This document shows, piece by piece, positions 36,717 through 47,211 of a DNA stretch of 64,000 bases. The number at the start of each line of letters is the position of its first letter. Positions within the stretch are counted from its first letter, which is position 1. The notes beneath the pieces are model-generated. The model was not told where the DNA came from and did no database searches. It was given only the letters and a program-made list of their open reading frames with translations. The stretch covers positions 62,001 through 126,000 of the forward strand of contig WGNB01000028.1 in assembly GCA_016124795.1 (NCBI GenBank), written 5' to 3'. Source of the stretch: Rhodopseudomonas sp. Its GTDB lineage: Bacteria > Pseudomonadota > Alphaproteobacteria > Rhizobiales > Xanthobacteraceae. Both the position numbers and the translations under genes were made by a program.

Positions 36717-37568
36717 TTAGTCCCAGCCGCCGGTCACACGCTCGACCGGATTGGCGATGCGCAGGCCGGTGCTCTTGAGTGCCGAAATGCGCGCCATCTC
36801 GGCATCGCTCAATTCAAAGTCGAACACGTCGAAATTATCGGCGATGCGTTGCGGATTCGACGAGAACGGAATCGCGGCGACGTCCTGTTGAATGAGCCAG
36901 CGCAGCGCGATCTGGGCGATCGAACGGCCGCGCGTTTTGGCGATGTCCTGCAACACTGCGTTGTCGAACAGCCGGCCGCGCGCCAGCGGACAATAGGCGA
37001 CGAAGGCCAGCCCATGCTTGCGCACGCCGGCGAGCAACCTGCTCTGGTCGAGGAACGGGTGATATTCGGCCTGCAACACCGACAACGGTTCGGGGCACAG
37101 GCGCACCGCCTCGTCGAGCAGCGTGGTGTTGAAATTGGCGACGCCGATGTGGCGCGCGAGTCCATCGCGTTTGGCTTTCGCCAGCGCCGGCATCGCCTCA
37201 CTCAAGGGAATCGCCGGATTGGGCCAATGGATCATCAGCAGGTCGAGGTAATCGACCTTGAGCGCGGCCAGGCTCTGGTCGAGCGAACGGGCGAAATCGG
37301 TCGACCGCAAATTCTCGTGGCTGACCTTGGTCACCAGAAAGATGTCGTCGCGCTTCAAGCCGGAGGCGCGCATCGCCTCGCCGACCGCGGCCTCGGTGCC
37401 GTATTTGCGGCCGGTGTCGATATGGCGATAGCCGACCTTGAGCGCGGTCAGCACCGAATCGGCCGACATGCCGCCGGTCATCGGCGAAGTGCCGAAGCCT
37501 AGCGCGGGAATGGCAGCGGGTTTGGCGCCGTCGCTAAGCGGAATCGATAAAGGTCTGGCGGCGGTCAT
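36717..37568 (-). CDS. Aldo/keto reductase
   Basis: This 283-residue TIM-barrel reductase has the catalytic tetrad D51, Y56, K81 and H114 (I-D-T-G-R-K-Y-G, L-V-T-K-V-S, L-M-I-H-W-P). It reduces aldehydes or ketones with NADPH; the length and the D-T-x-x-K-Y-G motif are typical of the AKR5-like group. The substrate is unknown. The gene is monocistronic by position, lying between a repeat and the gene for YihY, which converges on neither side. Confidence 0.9.
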   Translation of the reverse strand: MTAARPLSIPLSDGAKPAAIPALGFGTSPMTGGMSADSVLTALKVGYRHIDTGRKYGTEAAVGEAMRASGLKRDDIFLVTKVSHENLRSTDFARSLDQSLAALKVDYLDLLMIHWPNPAIPLSEAMPALAKAKRDGLARHIGVANFNTTLLDEAVRLCPEPLSVLQAEYHPFLDQSRLLAGVRKHGLAFVAYCPLARGRLFDNAVLQDIAKTRGRSIAQIALRWLIQQDVAAIPFSSNPQRIADNFDVFDFELSDAEMARISALKSTGLRIANPVERVTGGWD

Positions 37569-37695
37569 GGCATTGTCCTTGGGTCGTCCGTGGATCGCAT
37601 TGTTTTTCCGATCTTAGCCATGACCGTCGCGCGCCGGCAATGCGCGCATCTTTTTGACAATTCGAAACCCGAATGAAGTCGGCGCTCTGTTGGCG

Positions 37696-38724
37696 TCACG
37701 CGCCGCCGATCGCACCTTCATCGGCCTTCGGCGCTGGAGACACGGCCTTGTCGATTTCGGAATTCAATTCGGCGCCGACCAGCACCACGATCGCCGTCAT
37801 CCAGAGCCACATCATCAGGCCGATGGCGGCGCCGAGCGAACCGTAAGTCGCGTCATAATGGGCGAAGCGGCCGAGATAAAACGACAGCAGCGCCGAGCCG
37901 CCAAGCCAGGCCAGCGCCGAGAACAGCGCGCCGGCGCTGACGAACTGCCAGCGCGGGTTATCGCGGTTGGGACCGAAGCGATAGAGCACCGCCAGTCCGA
38001 ACATCACCGCGACCAGCAAAGCCGGCCACCGCAGCCAGGGCAGCAGCGTTGCGCCGTAGCCGTAGAACGGCAGATAAGACAGGACCACCGGCAGGATCAC
38101 GATCGCGGCAAAGGCGACCAGCATGGCTACCAGCGCACCGACGGTGAAGGCAAGCGACACCAGATTGAGCTTGATGAACCCGCGCCGCTCGCGCACGCCG
38201 TAGACGATATTGAGCGCGTCGATGATCGCCTTGACCCCGGCATTGGCGCTCCACACGGCAAGCCCCAGACCGAAGAAGAACGTCAGCGACAGATCGCCGG
38301 TGGTGCGGATAACGATGCGCGTCACCTGTTCGTCGACGATCGAATAGGCGCTCGGCGGCATCAGCGACGACAACAGCGCCAGATGGTTGTTGATGGTGGA
38401 CGCTTTGGCGAACAGGGCGTAGCTGGATACCAGCGCGGTAATCGCCGGAAAAATCGCCAGCAGCCCGTAAAACACCACGCCGGCAGCGAGCGCCAACAGC
38501 CGGTCGTCATTGATCTCGCCATAGGTGCGGTAGAGCACATGACGCCAGAACCGCCAGTCGCGGGAATTCGCCACCGATCCGGCGGGAAACGGTGCCGCCG
38601 CCGTCGCCTGTTGCCGCTCCAGCGCCAGCGCGGCGACATAGGTACCGGCCAGCGCCACGCCCGCCAGCAAAGCCGGCTTGTTGCTGCGCCAGGCGGCGTG
38701 AAAGACCCGTTTTGCCATCCCCAT
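37696..38724 (-). CDS. YihY/virulence factor BrkB family membrane protein
   Basis: About 342 residues from the ATG at 38724, with roughly six membrane helices. The stretch A-A-G-V-V-F-Y-G-L-L-A-I-F-P-A-I-T-A near residue 90 is characteristic of YihY/BrkB proteins, as is G-L-A-V-W-S-A-N-A-G-V-K-A-I around 155-170. The C-terminus (A-D-E-G-A-I-G-G-A) is polar. The function is unclear; homologues are not RNase BN. The start is uncertain: the frame extends to 38769 and has a further ATG at 38718. It is divergent from carB, with a 337-bp spacer that holds the carB leader. Confidence 0.85.
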   Translation of the reverse strand: MGMAKRVFHAAWRSNKPALLAGVALAGTYVAALALERQQATAAAPFPAGSVANSRDWRFWRHVLYRTYGEINDDRLLALAAGVVFYGLLAIFPAITALVSSYALFAKASTINNHLALLSSLMPPSAYSIVDEQVTRIVIRTTGDLSLTFFFGLGLAVWSANAGVKAIIDALNIVYGVRERRGFIKLNLVSLAFTVGALVAMLVAFAAIVILPVVLSYLPFYGYGATLLPWLRWPALLVAVMFGLAVLYRFGPNRDNPRWQFVSAGALFSALAWLGGSALLSFYLGRFAHYDATYGSLGAAIGLMMWLWMTAIVVLVGAELNSEIDKAVSPAPKADEGAIGGA

Positions 38725-38970
38725 GTGAAACAACGGCCTCGCACCGCCAAAGTTCGGCGAAACCGGCAAAACAGCGGCAAAAACGAGGTTCCTGCCGCAG
38801 GCGCAGGGGCTTGGCCGAGAACTGTGGCCAGAGTGGCCTCAACCCTTCCCACCCTGACTTTTCTGGTCTAAACACCGCTCGCGCGCGGGGTTTTGGCTCC
38901 GCCCAAAGCGACGGATACCGATCCTGAAGGGCCCGTCCGGCCAGCCGACCGGGTCCCAATTTGCCTGAAA

Positions 38971-38996
38971 GCGCGCGCAAAGCGCGCCCTTTTTTT
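38971..38996 (+). terminator. Intrinsic terminator in the carB leader
   Basis: GCGCGC and GCGCGC form a 6-bp stem with loop GCAAA, followed after CC by seven Ts (38990-38996). It lies 66 bp before the carB ATG. No gene ends here on the plus strand, so the terminator appears to sit in the leader of carB rather than at the end of another gene; it may be a premature terminator. Confidence 0.6.
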
Positions 38997-39001
38997 GTGT
39001 G

Positions 39002-39036
39002 CGCTGTCGTTTCAGGGGGCGCGACAGCGAAACGAC
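39002..39036 (+). other. Two mutually exclusive hairpins in the carB leader
   Basis: CGCTGTCG (39002-39009) pairs with CGACAGCG (39022-39029). GTCGTTTC (39006-39013) pairs with GAAACGAC (39029-39036). The two 8-bp stems share 39006-39009 and 39029, so only one can form at a time. They sit between the terminator and the ribosome binding site. Confidence 0.5.
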
Positions 39037-39061
39037 CTGCCTAACGATTGCCTGGAGACCG

Positions 39062-42000
39062 ATGCCCAAACGCACCGACATCAAAACCGTCATGATCATC
39101 GGCGCCGGCCCGATCGTTATCGGCCAGGCCTGTGAATTCGATTATTCCGGCACGCAAGCCTGCAAGGCGCTGAAGGAAGAAGGTTACCGGGTCGTTCTAG
39201 TCAATTCCAATCCAGCGACGATCATGACCGATCCGGATCTGGCCGACTCCACCTATATCGAGCCGATCACCGCCGAGATCGTCGCCAAGATCATCGAAAA
39301 AGAACGCAACGTATTGCCCGGCGGCTTCGCGCTGCTGCCGACCATGGGCGGCCAGACCGCGCTCAATTGCGCGCTGTCCTTGCGCAAGCTCGGCACCCTC
39401 GAAAAATTCGATGTCGAGATGATCGGCGCCACCGCCGACGCCATCGACAAGGCGGAAGATCGCGAGCTGTTTCGCAACGCCATGACCAAGATCGGCCTGC
39501 CGTCGCCGCGCTCGCATCAGATCAAGACCCTGGCGCAGGCGCTGGAAGCGCTGGAAGACATCGGCCTGCCTTGCATCATCCGGCCGTCCTTCACGATGGG
39601 CGGCACCGGCGGCGGCATCGCCTACAACAAGGCCGAATTCATCGAAATCGTCGAAGGCGGCATCGACGCCTCCCCCACGTCCGAAGTGCTGGTCGAAGAA
39701 TCAGTACTCGGCTGGAAGGAGTACGAGATGGAGGTGGTGCGCGACAAAAAAGACAACTGCATCATCATCTGCTCGATCGAGAACATCGATCCGATGGGCG
39801 TGCATACCGGCGACTCGATGACGGTCGCGCCGGCTTTGACGCTGACCGACAAAGAATACCAGATCATGCGCGACGCCTCGCTCGCGGTGCTGCGCGAGAT
39901 CGGCGTCGAGACCGGCGGCTCGAACGTGCAGTTCGCGGTCAATCCGGCCGACGGCCGGCTGGTCGTGATCGAAATGAATCCGCGGGTGTCGCGCTCTTCG
40001 GCGCTGGCCTCGAAGGCGACCGGCTTTCCGATCGCCCGGGTCGCGGCCAAGCTCGCGGTCGGCTACACGCTCGACGAAATCGCCAACGACATTACCGGCG
40101 GCGCGACGCCGGCTTCGTTCGAGCCGACGATCGATTACGTCGTCACCAAGATCCCGCGGTTCGCCTTCGAGAAATTCGCCGGCGCGTCCAATGTGCTGAC
40201 GACGTCGATGAAGTCGGTCGGCGAAGCCATGGCGATCGGCCGCACCTTCCAGGAATCGTTGCAGAAAGCCTTGCGCTCGCTGGAAACCGGTCTCAACGGT
40301 CTCGATGAGATCACCATCGAGGGTTACGACGCCGCCAAGGATGTCGACGATGCCGACAACAAGGCCGCGATCCGCGCCGCGCTCGGCACGCCGACGCCGG
40401 ACCGGTTGCTGAAGGTCGCGCAGGCGATGCGGCTCGGCGCCAGCGACGAACTCATTCACAACGCCTGCCGCATCGATCCGTGGTTCCTCGCCGAATTGCG
40501 CGGCCTGATCGAGACCGAAGCCGCGATCGTCGCCAAGGGTCTGCCGACCACCGCCGGCGCCTTCCGCCGGCTCAAGGCGATGGGCTTCTCCGACAAGCGG
40601 CTGGCCAAGCTCAGCGGCGGCGACGCCGACGCGGTGATGGCGGCGCGACGCAAACTTGGCGTCCGGCCGGTGTTCAAGCGCATCGACACCTGCGCGGCCG
40701 AGTTCGCTTCGCCGACCGCTTACATGTATTCGACCTACGAGACCGCCTTCGCCGGCCACATGGCCGACGAGGCCCGGCCGTCGGACAAGAAGAAAGTCGT
40801 CATTCTCGGCGGCGGCCCGAACCGGATCGGCCAGGGCATCGAGTTCGACTATTGCTGCTGCCACGCCTGCTTCGCGCTCAAGGATGCCGGCTACGAGACC
40901 ATCATGGTCAACTGCAATCCGGAAACGGTGTCGACCGACTACGACACCTCGGACCGGCTCTACTTCGAGCCGCTGACGCCGGAAGACGTGCTGGAAATCA
41001 TCGAGACCGAACGCTCGAACGGCACGCTGCATGGCGTGATCGTGCAGTTCGGCGGCCAGACGCCGCTCAAGCTCGCCGACGCTCTGGAAAAGGCCAATGT
41101 GCCGATCCTCGGCACCTCGCCGGACGCGATTGATCTCGCGGAAGACCGCGACCGCTTCAAGACCCTGCTCGACACGCTGAAGATCCGCCAGCCGAACAAC
41201 GGCATCGCCACATCGCCGGCGGCGGTGCGCGAGATCGCCGAAAAGATCGGTTATCCGGTGGTGATCCGTCCATCGAACGTGCTCGGCGGCCGCGGCATGG
41301 AAATCGTGCGCGACGCCGCTCATGCCGACCGGTACGTCGCGCGGCTTGCCGCAACCCTGGACAAGCCGTCCGAACTGATCGTGTCGCAGAAGAGCCCGTT
41401 GCTGATCGACTCTTATCTGTCGGATGCCACCGAAGTCGATGTCGATTGCCTGTCCGACGGCAAGGACACCTTCATCGCCGGCATCATGGAACACATCGAA
41501 GAAGCCGGCATTCACTCGGGCGACAGCGCCTGCGCGCTGCCGCCTTATTCGCTGAGCCCGCAGACCATCACCGAGCTGGAGCGGCAGACCCGCGAACTGG
41601 CGCTGGCGCTCAACGTCGGCGGCCTGATGAACGTGCAATACGCCATCAAGGACGGCGACATCTACGTGCTGGAAGTCAATCCGCGCGCCTCGCGCACGGT
41701 GCCCTTCGTCGCCAAGGTGATCGGGCTGCCGGTCGCCAAGATCGCGTCGCGGGTGATGGCCGGCGAAAGTCTCGCCAGCTTCAACCTCAAGCCGGCGGTC
41801 TACAAGCACCGCGCGGTCAAGGAAGCCGTCTTCCCCTTCGCCCGCTTCCCCGGCGTCGACACCGTGCTCGGGCCGGAGATGAAGTCGACCGGCGAGGTCA
41901 TGGGGATCGACAACTCGTTCGAGACCGCCTTCGCCAAGAGCCAGATCGGCGGCGGCACCGACCTGCCAAGGACCGGGACGGTGTTCGTGTCGGTGCGCGA

Positions 42001-42376
42001 CGCCGACAAGCCGCGCATCCTGCCATCGATCAAGTTATTGGTTTCGCTAGGCTTTAAGTGTATCGCCACGTCCGGAACGCAGCGTTACCTGGCCGAACAG
42101 GGCGTCGAGGCGACCAAGATCAACAAGGTGCTGGAAGGCCGGCCGCATATCGTCGACGTCATCAAGAATGGCGGCGTCCAACTGGTGTTCAACACCACCG
42201 ACGGCTCGGCGGCCCTATCCGACAGCCGGTCGCTGCGGAATGCCGCCCTCTTGCATAAAGTGCCGTACTACACCACTCTTTCAGGTGCCGTCGCCGCGGC
42301 GCAAGGTATTAAAGCCTATCTCGGGGGCGACCTCGAGGTCCATGCGCTGCAAAGCTACTTCAAGAGTCGGGCCTAG
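39062..42376 (+). CDS. carB: Carbamoyl-phosphate synthase large chain CarB
   Basis: The 1104-residue protein has the two tandem ATP-grasp halves of CarB: N-terminal [15 protein letters not shown], and the second-half equivalent [15 protein letters not shown], plus two R-P-S-F/N-type grasp motifs and a C-terminal MGS-like allosteric domain (about 960 onward). It joins bicarbonate, ammonia from CarA and two ATP to carbamoyl phosphate. CCTGGAG before the ATG at 39062 fixes the start; an upstream in-frame ATG at 38999 lies within the leader structures. Confidence 0.97.
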   Translation: MPKRTDIKTVMIIGAGPIVIGQACEFDYSGTQACKALKEEGYRVVLVNSNPATIMTDPDLADSTYIEPITAEIVAKIIEKERNVLPGGFALLPTMGGQTALNCALSLRKLGTLEKFDVEMIGATADAIDKAEDRELFRNAMTKIGLPSPRSHQIKTLAQALEALEDIGLPCIIRPSFTMGGTGGGIAYNKAEFIEIVEGGIDASPTSEVLVEESVLGWKEYEMEVVRDKKDNCIIICSIENIDPMGVHTGDSMTVAPALTLTDKEYQIMRDASLAVLREIGVETGGSNVQFAVNPADGRLVVIEMNPRVSRSSALASKATGFPIARVAAKLAVGYTLDEIANDITGGATPASFEPTIDYVVTKIPRFAFEKFAGASNVLTTSMKSVGEAMAIGRTFQESLQKALRSLETGLNGLDEITIEGYDAAKDVDDADNKAAIRAALGTPTPDRLLKVAQAMRLGASDELIHNACRIDPWFLAELRGLIETEAAIVAKGLPTTAGAFRRLKAMGFSDKRLAKLSGGDADAVMAARRKLGVRPVFKRIDTCAAEFASPTAYMYSTYETAFAGHMADEARPSDKKKVVILGGGPNRIGQGIEFDYCCCHACFALKDAGYETIMVNCNPETVSTDYDTSDRLYFEPLTPEDVLEIIETERSNGTLHGVIVQFGGQTPLKLADALEKANVPILGTSPDAIDLAEDRDRFKTLLDTLKIRQPNNGIATSPAAVREIAEKIGYPVVIRPSNVLGGRGMEIVRDAAHADRYVARLAATLDKPSELIVSQKSPLLIDSYLSDATEVDVDCLSDGKDTFIAGIMEHIEEAGIHSGDSACALPPYSLSPQTITELERQTRELALALNVGGLMNVQYAIKDGDIYVLEVNPRASRTVPFVAKVIGLPVAKIASRVMAGESLASFNLKPAVYKHRAVKEAVFPFARFPGVDTVLGPEMKSTGEVMGIDNSFETAFAKSQIGGGTDLPRTGTVFVSVRDADKPRILPSIKLLVSLGFKCIATSGTQRYLAEQGVEATKINKVLEGRPHIVDVIKNGGVQLVFNTTDGSAALSDSRSLRNAALLHKVPYYTTLSGAVAAAQGIKAYLGGDLEVHALQSYFKSRA

Positions 42377-42669
42377 ATCCGGATTAGACGGATCGGGCCG
42401 AACCGGAAGCGGCGACGCGAGTTAGGCCGGGCAAGTCCACGGTCGCGGCCGGAGCCTTGGCGCGAAAATGCGCTTCAGGCCTGCCGCGGTCCGGATTTTT
42501 TTGGCTGGTTTAGGGTTCACAGGGCTCCGGCACGGGCAATCCGTGGCCGGAGTCGAATTTCGAGGGGCCGACGGCCTGCTCGAGACGCTTAATCGAGGGT
42601 GGAAGGAGCTTGGCGGCGCGAAGACGCGTTCAAGTAGGTTCTGAAGCGCCCGCCAGGAGGAGAAAAACG
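42377..42669 (+). other. carB-greA intergenic spacer
   Basis: No gene is found in these 293 bp. A hairpin CTCCGGC-ACGG-GCAAT-CCGT-GCCGGAG (42525-42552, one bulged G) and a tract of seven Ts at about 42494-42501 are the only visible features. The T-tract may end carB transcription, but the stem before it is weak. Confidence 0.4.
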
Positions 42670-43146
42670 ATGGTCGAAAAGATTCCGATGACGGCGGCGG
42701 GCTACACCACGCTGGAAGCCGAACTCAAGCACTGCCAGCAGACCGAGCGTCCGCGCATCATCCAGCAGATCACCGAGGCGCGCTCGCACGGCGACCTGTC
42801 GGAGAACGCCGAGTATCACGCCGCCAAGGAGCAGCAGTCGCTCAACGAAGGCCGTATCGACGAGTTGCAGGACAAGCTCGCCCGCGCCGAGATCATCGAC
42901 GTGTCGAAACTGTCGGGCGACACCATCACCTTTGGCGCGACCGTGACGCTGGTCGACGAGGACACCGAGGAAAAGAAGGTGTGGCAGATCGTCGGCGAAC
43001 CGGAAGCCGACGCCAAGAAGGGCCGCATCTCGATCACCTCGCCGCTCGCCAAGGCGCTGATCGGCAAGGTCAAGGGCGCCTTCATCGAAGTCAACGCGCC
43101 CGGCGGCGCCAAGGGCTACGAAATCAAGAAGGTCGAGTGGAAGTAA
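42670..43146 (+). CDS. greA: Transcription elongation factor GreA
   Basis: This 158-residue protein has the GreA coiled-coil N-domain, with [15 protein letters not shown] and the acidic tip region [15 protein letters not shown]. The C-domain contains G-A-T-V-T-L-V-D and ends [13 protein letters not shown]. It rescues backtracked RNA polymerase by stimulating transcript cleavage. AGGAGGAG before the ATG at 42670 is strong. The hicB-like gene starts 4 bp after the stop, so GreA and HicBA may share a transcript. Confidence 0.97.
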   Translation: MVEKIPMTAAGYTTLEAELKHCQQTERPRIIQQITEARSHGDLSENAEYHAAKEQQSLNEGRIDELQDKLARAEIIDVSKLSGDTITFGATVTLVDEDTEEKKVWQIVGEPEADAKKGRISITSPLAKALIGKVKGAFIEVNAPGGAKGYEIKKVEWK

Positions 43147-43150
43147 ATCC

Positions 43151-43354
43151 ATGAAGATAAAGGTCGTGGTGCATGAAGCGGAAGAGGGCGGCTTCTGGGC
43201 GGAAGTGCCGGCCCTTCCGGGTTGCGCCACGCAAGGCGATACCCTCGACGAACTCATGAAAAATCTTCACGAGGCGATCGAGGGATGCCTGTCGGTCGAC
43301 GTCGAGACGCCTAAATCGGACGGCAAGGAACGCGTCCTAGAAATCGCGATATGA
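43151..43354 (+). CDS. HicB-family antitoxin
   Basis: This 67-residue protein is a partial RNase H-like HicB fold, beginning M-K-I-K-V-V-V-H-E-A-E-E-G-G-F-W-A-E-V-P and then P-G-C-A-T-Q-G-D-T-L-D-E-L. It binds and neutralises HicA. It lacks the C-terminal DNA-binding extension of longer HicB proteins, so autoregulation may be different. It begins 4 bp after greA and overlaps hicA by 4 bp. Confidence 0.85.
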   Translation: MKIKVVVHEAEEGGFWAEVPALPGCATQGDTLDELMKNLHEAIEGCLSVDVETPKSDGKERVLEIAI

Positions 43355-43560
43355 AAACGCTGACGGGGCGAGATTTCATTCGCCTCGTTGAGCGGCACGG
43401 CTGGACACTCCTGCGCGTCAACGGCAGCCACTACATCTATGGCAAGCCCGGATCTGTGGTTCGGCTGTCGGTACCGATCCACGGCAATCGTCCGTTGAAG
43501 ACCGGCTTGCTGCGCCACCTTCTCAAACTCTCCGAAATTCCCGATAGCGATCTCGATTGA
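43351..43560 (+). CDS. HicA-family toxin (mRNA interferase)
   Basis: The 69-residue protein has the double-stranded RNA-binding-like HicA fold. The catalytic histidine is in N-G-S-H-Y-I-Y, with a following S-V-P-I-H-G-N-R-P-L-K-T-G-L-L-R motif typical of the family. The toxin cleaves mRNA in the absence of HicB. The ATG overlaps the hicB stop (ATGA), so translation is coupled. Confidence 0.87.
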   Translation: MKTLTGRDFIRLVERHGWTLLRVNGSHYIYGKPGSVVRLSVPIHGNRPLKTGLLRHLLKLSEIPDSDLD

Positions 43561-43607
43561 AATCGGCCACGCTTCCTCAAATCGAAATAACAATTTGAGG
43601 AACCGCC

Positions 43608-44000
43608 ATGAGCCTGACGTCAATTCCGAAAGCCGACATTCTCAAGGCCTGCGAAGCCATGTTGCGCAAGCAGCTCTATGTCGTCTTCACCAAACCGGTG
43701 AACGGCATGGAGCCGGTGATGGCCGTGCTCGAAGAACACCTCGCCTTCCAGATCGACCTCGAACAGCGTGGCATCATGTTCGGCGCCGGCCCGTTCTGGA
43801 ACGATGCCGAGGACGCCTGGCAGGGCGAAGGCATGGTGATCCTGCGCGCGTCATCGCTGGCCGAAGCGCTGGCGCTGGCCGCCGCCGATCCGATGCACAA
43901 AGCCGGCGCGCGTTCGTTCACGGTGCGGCCCTGGCTGCTCAACGAAGGCTCGGTCACGGTGCGCATGACCTATTCGGACGGCAAACGCGACATCATCTGA
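43608..44000 (+). CDS. YCII-related domain protein
   Basis: This 130-residue protein has an N-terminal helical extension followed by a YCII-like ferredoxin fold (about residues 24-125), with L-Y-V-V-F-T-K-P, H-L-A-F-Q-I-D-L-E-Q-R-G, F-G-A-G-P-F and D-P-M-H-K-A-G. The His/Asp pair of YCII proteins suggests a small catalytic or ligand-binding role. The substrate is not known. A GAGG lies 7 bp before the ATG. Confidence 0.82.
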   Translation: MSLTSIPKADILKACEAMLRKQLYVVFTKPVNGMEPVMAVLEEHLAFQIDLEQRGIMFGAGPFWNDAEDAWQGEGMVILRASSLAEALALAAADPMHKAGARSFTVRPWLLNEGSVTVRMTYSDGKRDII

Positions 44001-44091
44001 CCGATCGAAAACGGTAACCGGCGAACGCCGACGACCGCCGATCACGAATAAATCATTTGCTCCATCTCAAGGGGTGGAGCAAAGCACAGCA

Positions 44092-44505
44092 ATGTCACAG
44101 AACCGCGTCAGATTTCGCACGCCGAACCGGACGGTGAAGCCGTCACGTTTGCGCCACGTTCTGGCCGGGCTGATGACGCTGACAATCGTCGCGGCCTCGT
44201 TCACGTTGGCGCTACGGATGCCGGCTCTGGCGATATCCGTGGCCGCCGCCGATACCGCACAGGCCGGCACGAGCTTGACCGCGCACCACCGGCAACGGCC
44301 GACGCCGTGTCACAAGAGCATCGTGCCCGGCACGGTAACGACCTGCCCACTCGCCACTTTCAACGTCAACGGTATGCCCGTTCAGGCCGTCGGTCTGACG
44401 ATGACGGCCGGTCTCGACGCGGCGCGATGGACCTTCGGCGATACGTCACGACCGCCGCAATGTCTGGGGCTTTCGCCCTACAGGCCGCCCTGCGCCACCG
44501 CCTGA
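44092..44505 (+). CDS. Small exported Cys/His-containing protein, unknown
   Basis: A 137-residue protein from the ATG at 44092 (a GTG at 44074 is an alternative). A basic N-terminus and a hydrophobic segment (about 22-46) form a signal peptide or anchor. The mature part has P-C-H-K-S-I-V-P-G-T-V-T-T-C-P and ends Y-R-P-P-C, with four cysteines and a H-H pair, a pattern compatible with disulfide formation or metal binding. I recall related small exported proteins in Rhizobiales but none with a function. The DsbA-like gene follows 162 bp downstream. Confidence 0.6.
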   Translation: MSQNRVRFRTPNRTVKPSRLRHVLAGLMTLTIVAASFTLALRMPALAISVAAADTAQAGTSLTAHHRQRPTPCHKSIVPGTVTTCPLATFNVNGMPVQAVGLTMTAGLDAARWTFGDTSRPPQCLGLSPYRPPCATA

Positions 44506-44667
44506 CGCCCGCCCCGTCGCTCGACCCGCGCCCGCTGTGGCGCCGCCGCGAACGCCGCCGGGCCCGTACCATTCACCATGCATCCGCGGCCAGCCAGGGG
44601 CGATGAACGCCACCTTGAAGTTCGCCGCCGCCACTCCGATCTTCGCTGTCAACAGGACAACGCCATC

Positions 44668-45411
44668 ATGACGACCAAGCTATCCCTCATTGCCGCCGGC
44701 ATCCTTGCGGTCGCGGCGCTCGCCGCCCTGCCGCAGGTTCAGGTTCGCGCCCAGGCTCAAACGCAACAGCCCCAGCCGCAACCTGCGAAAGCCCAGCAAG
44801 GCCAGGTGGAGAAGCCCAAGACCGCCGCACCCAAGGCCGAAGAGCCCGACGACGACCCGGTCAGCATCGAGGCCATCACCCGCGATCCGCACATTCCGGT
44901 CATGGGCAATCCGAACGGCGATCTCACCATCGTCGAGTATTTCGACTATCGCTGCCCGTACTGCAAAAAGGTCAATCCGGTGCTGAACAAGGTCGTCAAA
45001 GACGACGGCCACATCCGGTTGGTCTTCAAGGACTGGCCGATATTCGGCGGCGTATCTATCTATGCGGCGCGTCTGGCGCTGGCGACGAAGTATCAGAACA
45101 AATATGGCGAGGCGCATGACGCGCTGATCTCGGCCACCGGCGCGCTGACCGAAGCCGGCGTACAGGAGATCCTGACCAAGGCCGGCATCGACCTGGCGCG
45201 GGCGCAACGCGATCTTGCCACGCACAGCAAGGACATCGACGCGCTGCTGGCGCGCAATCACCAGCAGGCGCAGGTGCTTGAATTCCAGGGCACGCCGGCC
45301 TTCATCATCGGCAAGTATCGCGTGCCGGGCGCACTTGATGAAAAGAACTTCAAGCTGGCGATCGCCGACTCGCGCAAGGCCAGCAAGACAAAACCCGACA
45401 CCAGGAAATAG
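44668..45411 (+). CDS. DsbA-family thioredoxin-fold protein
   Basis: This 247-residue periplasmic protein has a signal peptide (about 1-30), a Gln/Pro/Ala-rich linker and a DsbA/Com1-type thioredoxin domain with active site C96-P-Y-C99 (Y-F-D-Y-R-C-P-Y-C). The later segment E-F-Q-G-T-P-A-F-I-I-G contains the cis-proline. It probably forms or isomerises disulfides in exported proteins, perhaps the Cys-containing neighbour. CAGGAC before the ATG supports the start at 44668. Confidence 0.9.
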   Translation: MTTKLSLIAAGILAVAALAALPQVQVRAQAQTQQPQPQPAKAQQGQVEKPKTAAPKAEEPDDDPVSIEAITRDPHIPVMGNPNGDLTIVEYFDYRCPYCKKVNPVLNKVVKDDGHIRLVFKDWPIFGGVSIYAARLALATKYQNKYGEAHDALISATGALTEAGVQEILTKAGIDLARAQRDLATHSKDIDALLARNHQQAQVLEFQGTPAFIIGKYRVPGALDEKNFKLAIADSRKASKTKPDTRK

Positions 45412-45514
45412 ACGACGGTCGTTTGAACGGCGGTTGCTTCAAGAGAAATCTTGTGCCGCCGCCTGTGATATCGGACCGGCGCGGTCGCACTCGTCGCCGC
45501 CGCGCCGCCGTCCC

Positions 45515-45976
45515 TCACATCGGGACCATCGCCGCGTCCTTCGACTGGCGCAGCGTCAGCGAGGTCTTGACGTTGCGGACGTTCGCCGCCGAGGTCAGTT
45601 GCTCGACAAAGGCCTGAAAGGTCTTGAGATCGGGCGCGACGCATTTCAGCACGAAATCGGTTTCGCCCGACAGCATCCAGCATTCCCGGACCAGCGGCTG
45701 CTTGCGGACGAATTCCTCGAAAGCGACAAGGTCCGATTCCGCCTGGCTCGACAGGTGCACCATGGCGAAGACCGCGACCTCGTAACCGAGCTTCTTCTCG
45801 TCGAGCAGCGCGCGATAGCCCTTGATGAAGCCGGCCTCCTCCAGCGCCCGGACACGGCGCAGGCAAGGCGGCGCGGAGATGCCGACCCGGCGGGCCAATT
45901 CCACATTGGTCATCCGGCCGTCGTCCTGTAGCTCCTTCAGGATTTTACGGTCGATGGCGTCGAGACGGGCTGACAA
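45515..45976 (-). CDS. Lrp/AsnC-family transcriptional regulator
   Basis: This 153-residue regulator has an N-terminal helix-turn-helix (L-D-A-I-D-R-K-I-L-K-E-L, then V-E-L-A-R-R-V-G-I-S-A-P-P-C-L-R-R-V) and a C-terminal RAM ligand-binding domain. It binds DNA as an oligomer and responds to an amino acid. The target is unknown. It is divergent from trxB across a 263-bp AT-richer spacer and may regulate itself or trxB. Confidence 0.93.
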   Translation of the reverse strand: MSARLDAIDRKILKELQDDGRMTNVELARRVGISAPPCLRRVRALEEAGFIKGYRALLDEKKLGYEVAVFAMVHLSSQAESDLVAFEEFVRKQPLVRECWMLSGETDFVLKCVAPDLKTFQAFVEQLTSAANVRNVKTSLTLRQSKDAAMVPM

Positions 45977-46125
45977 TGAAAGCTCCTTGAGACAGCGGCA
46001 AGAACCCGGTGGGCATATCCATACCGCGAAATATTGTTTCGCGAAACATTATTGCGCGGTTTTCCATGTTCTGTTGACCGTTTGGTCAAAGATTGTGGGT
46101 CACGGGGGTTGCGTATCTTGCATAG

Positions 46126-47210
<1,085 letters not shown>

Positions 47211-47211
<1 letters not shown>

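Larger units (their letters stand above)
38725..39061 (+). other. Intergenic spacer with carB leader
   Basis: The 337 bp before carB contain no supported gene. The right-hand third carries an intrinsic terminator-like structure (38971-38996) and two alternative hairpins (39002-39036), listed separately. Confidence 0.6.

Noticed and set aside
39701-41809. Long open frame on the minus strand inside carB
   Set aside because: carB is unambiguous, and this frame has no motif, signal or ribosome binding site. It reflects the GC-rich third codon positions of carB.
42525-42552. Hairpin upstream of greA as a riboswitch
   Set aside because: A single bulged hairpin without other conserved elements is not enough to claim a riboswitch.
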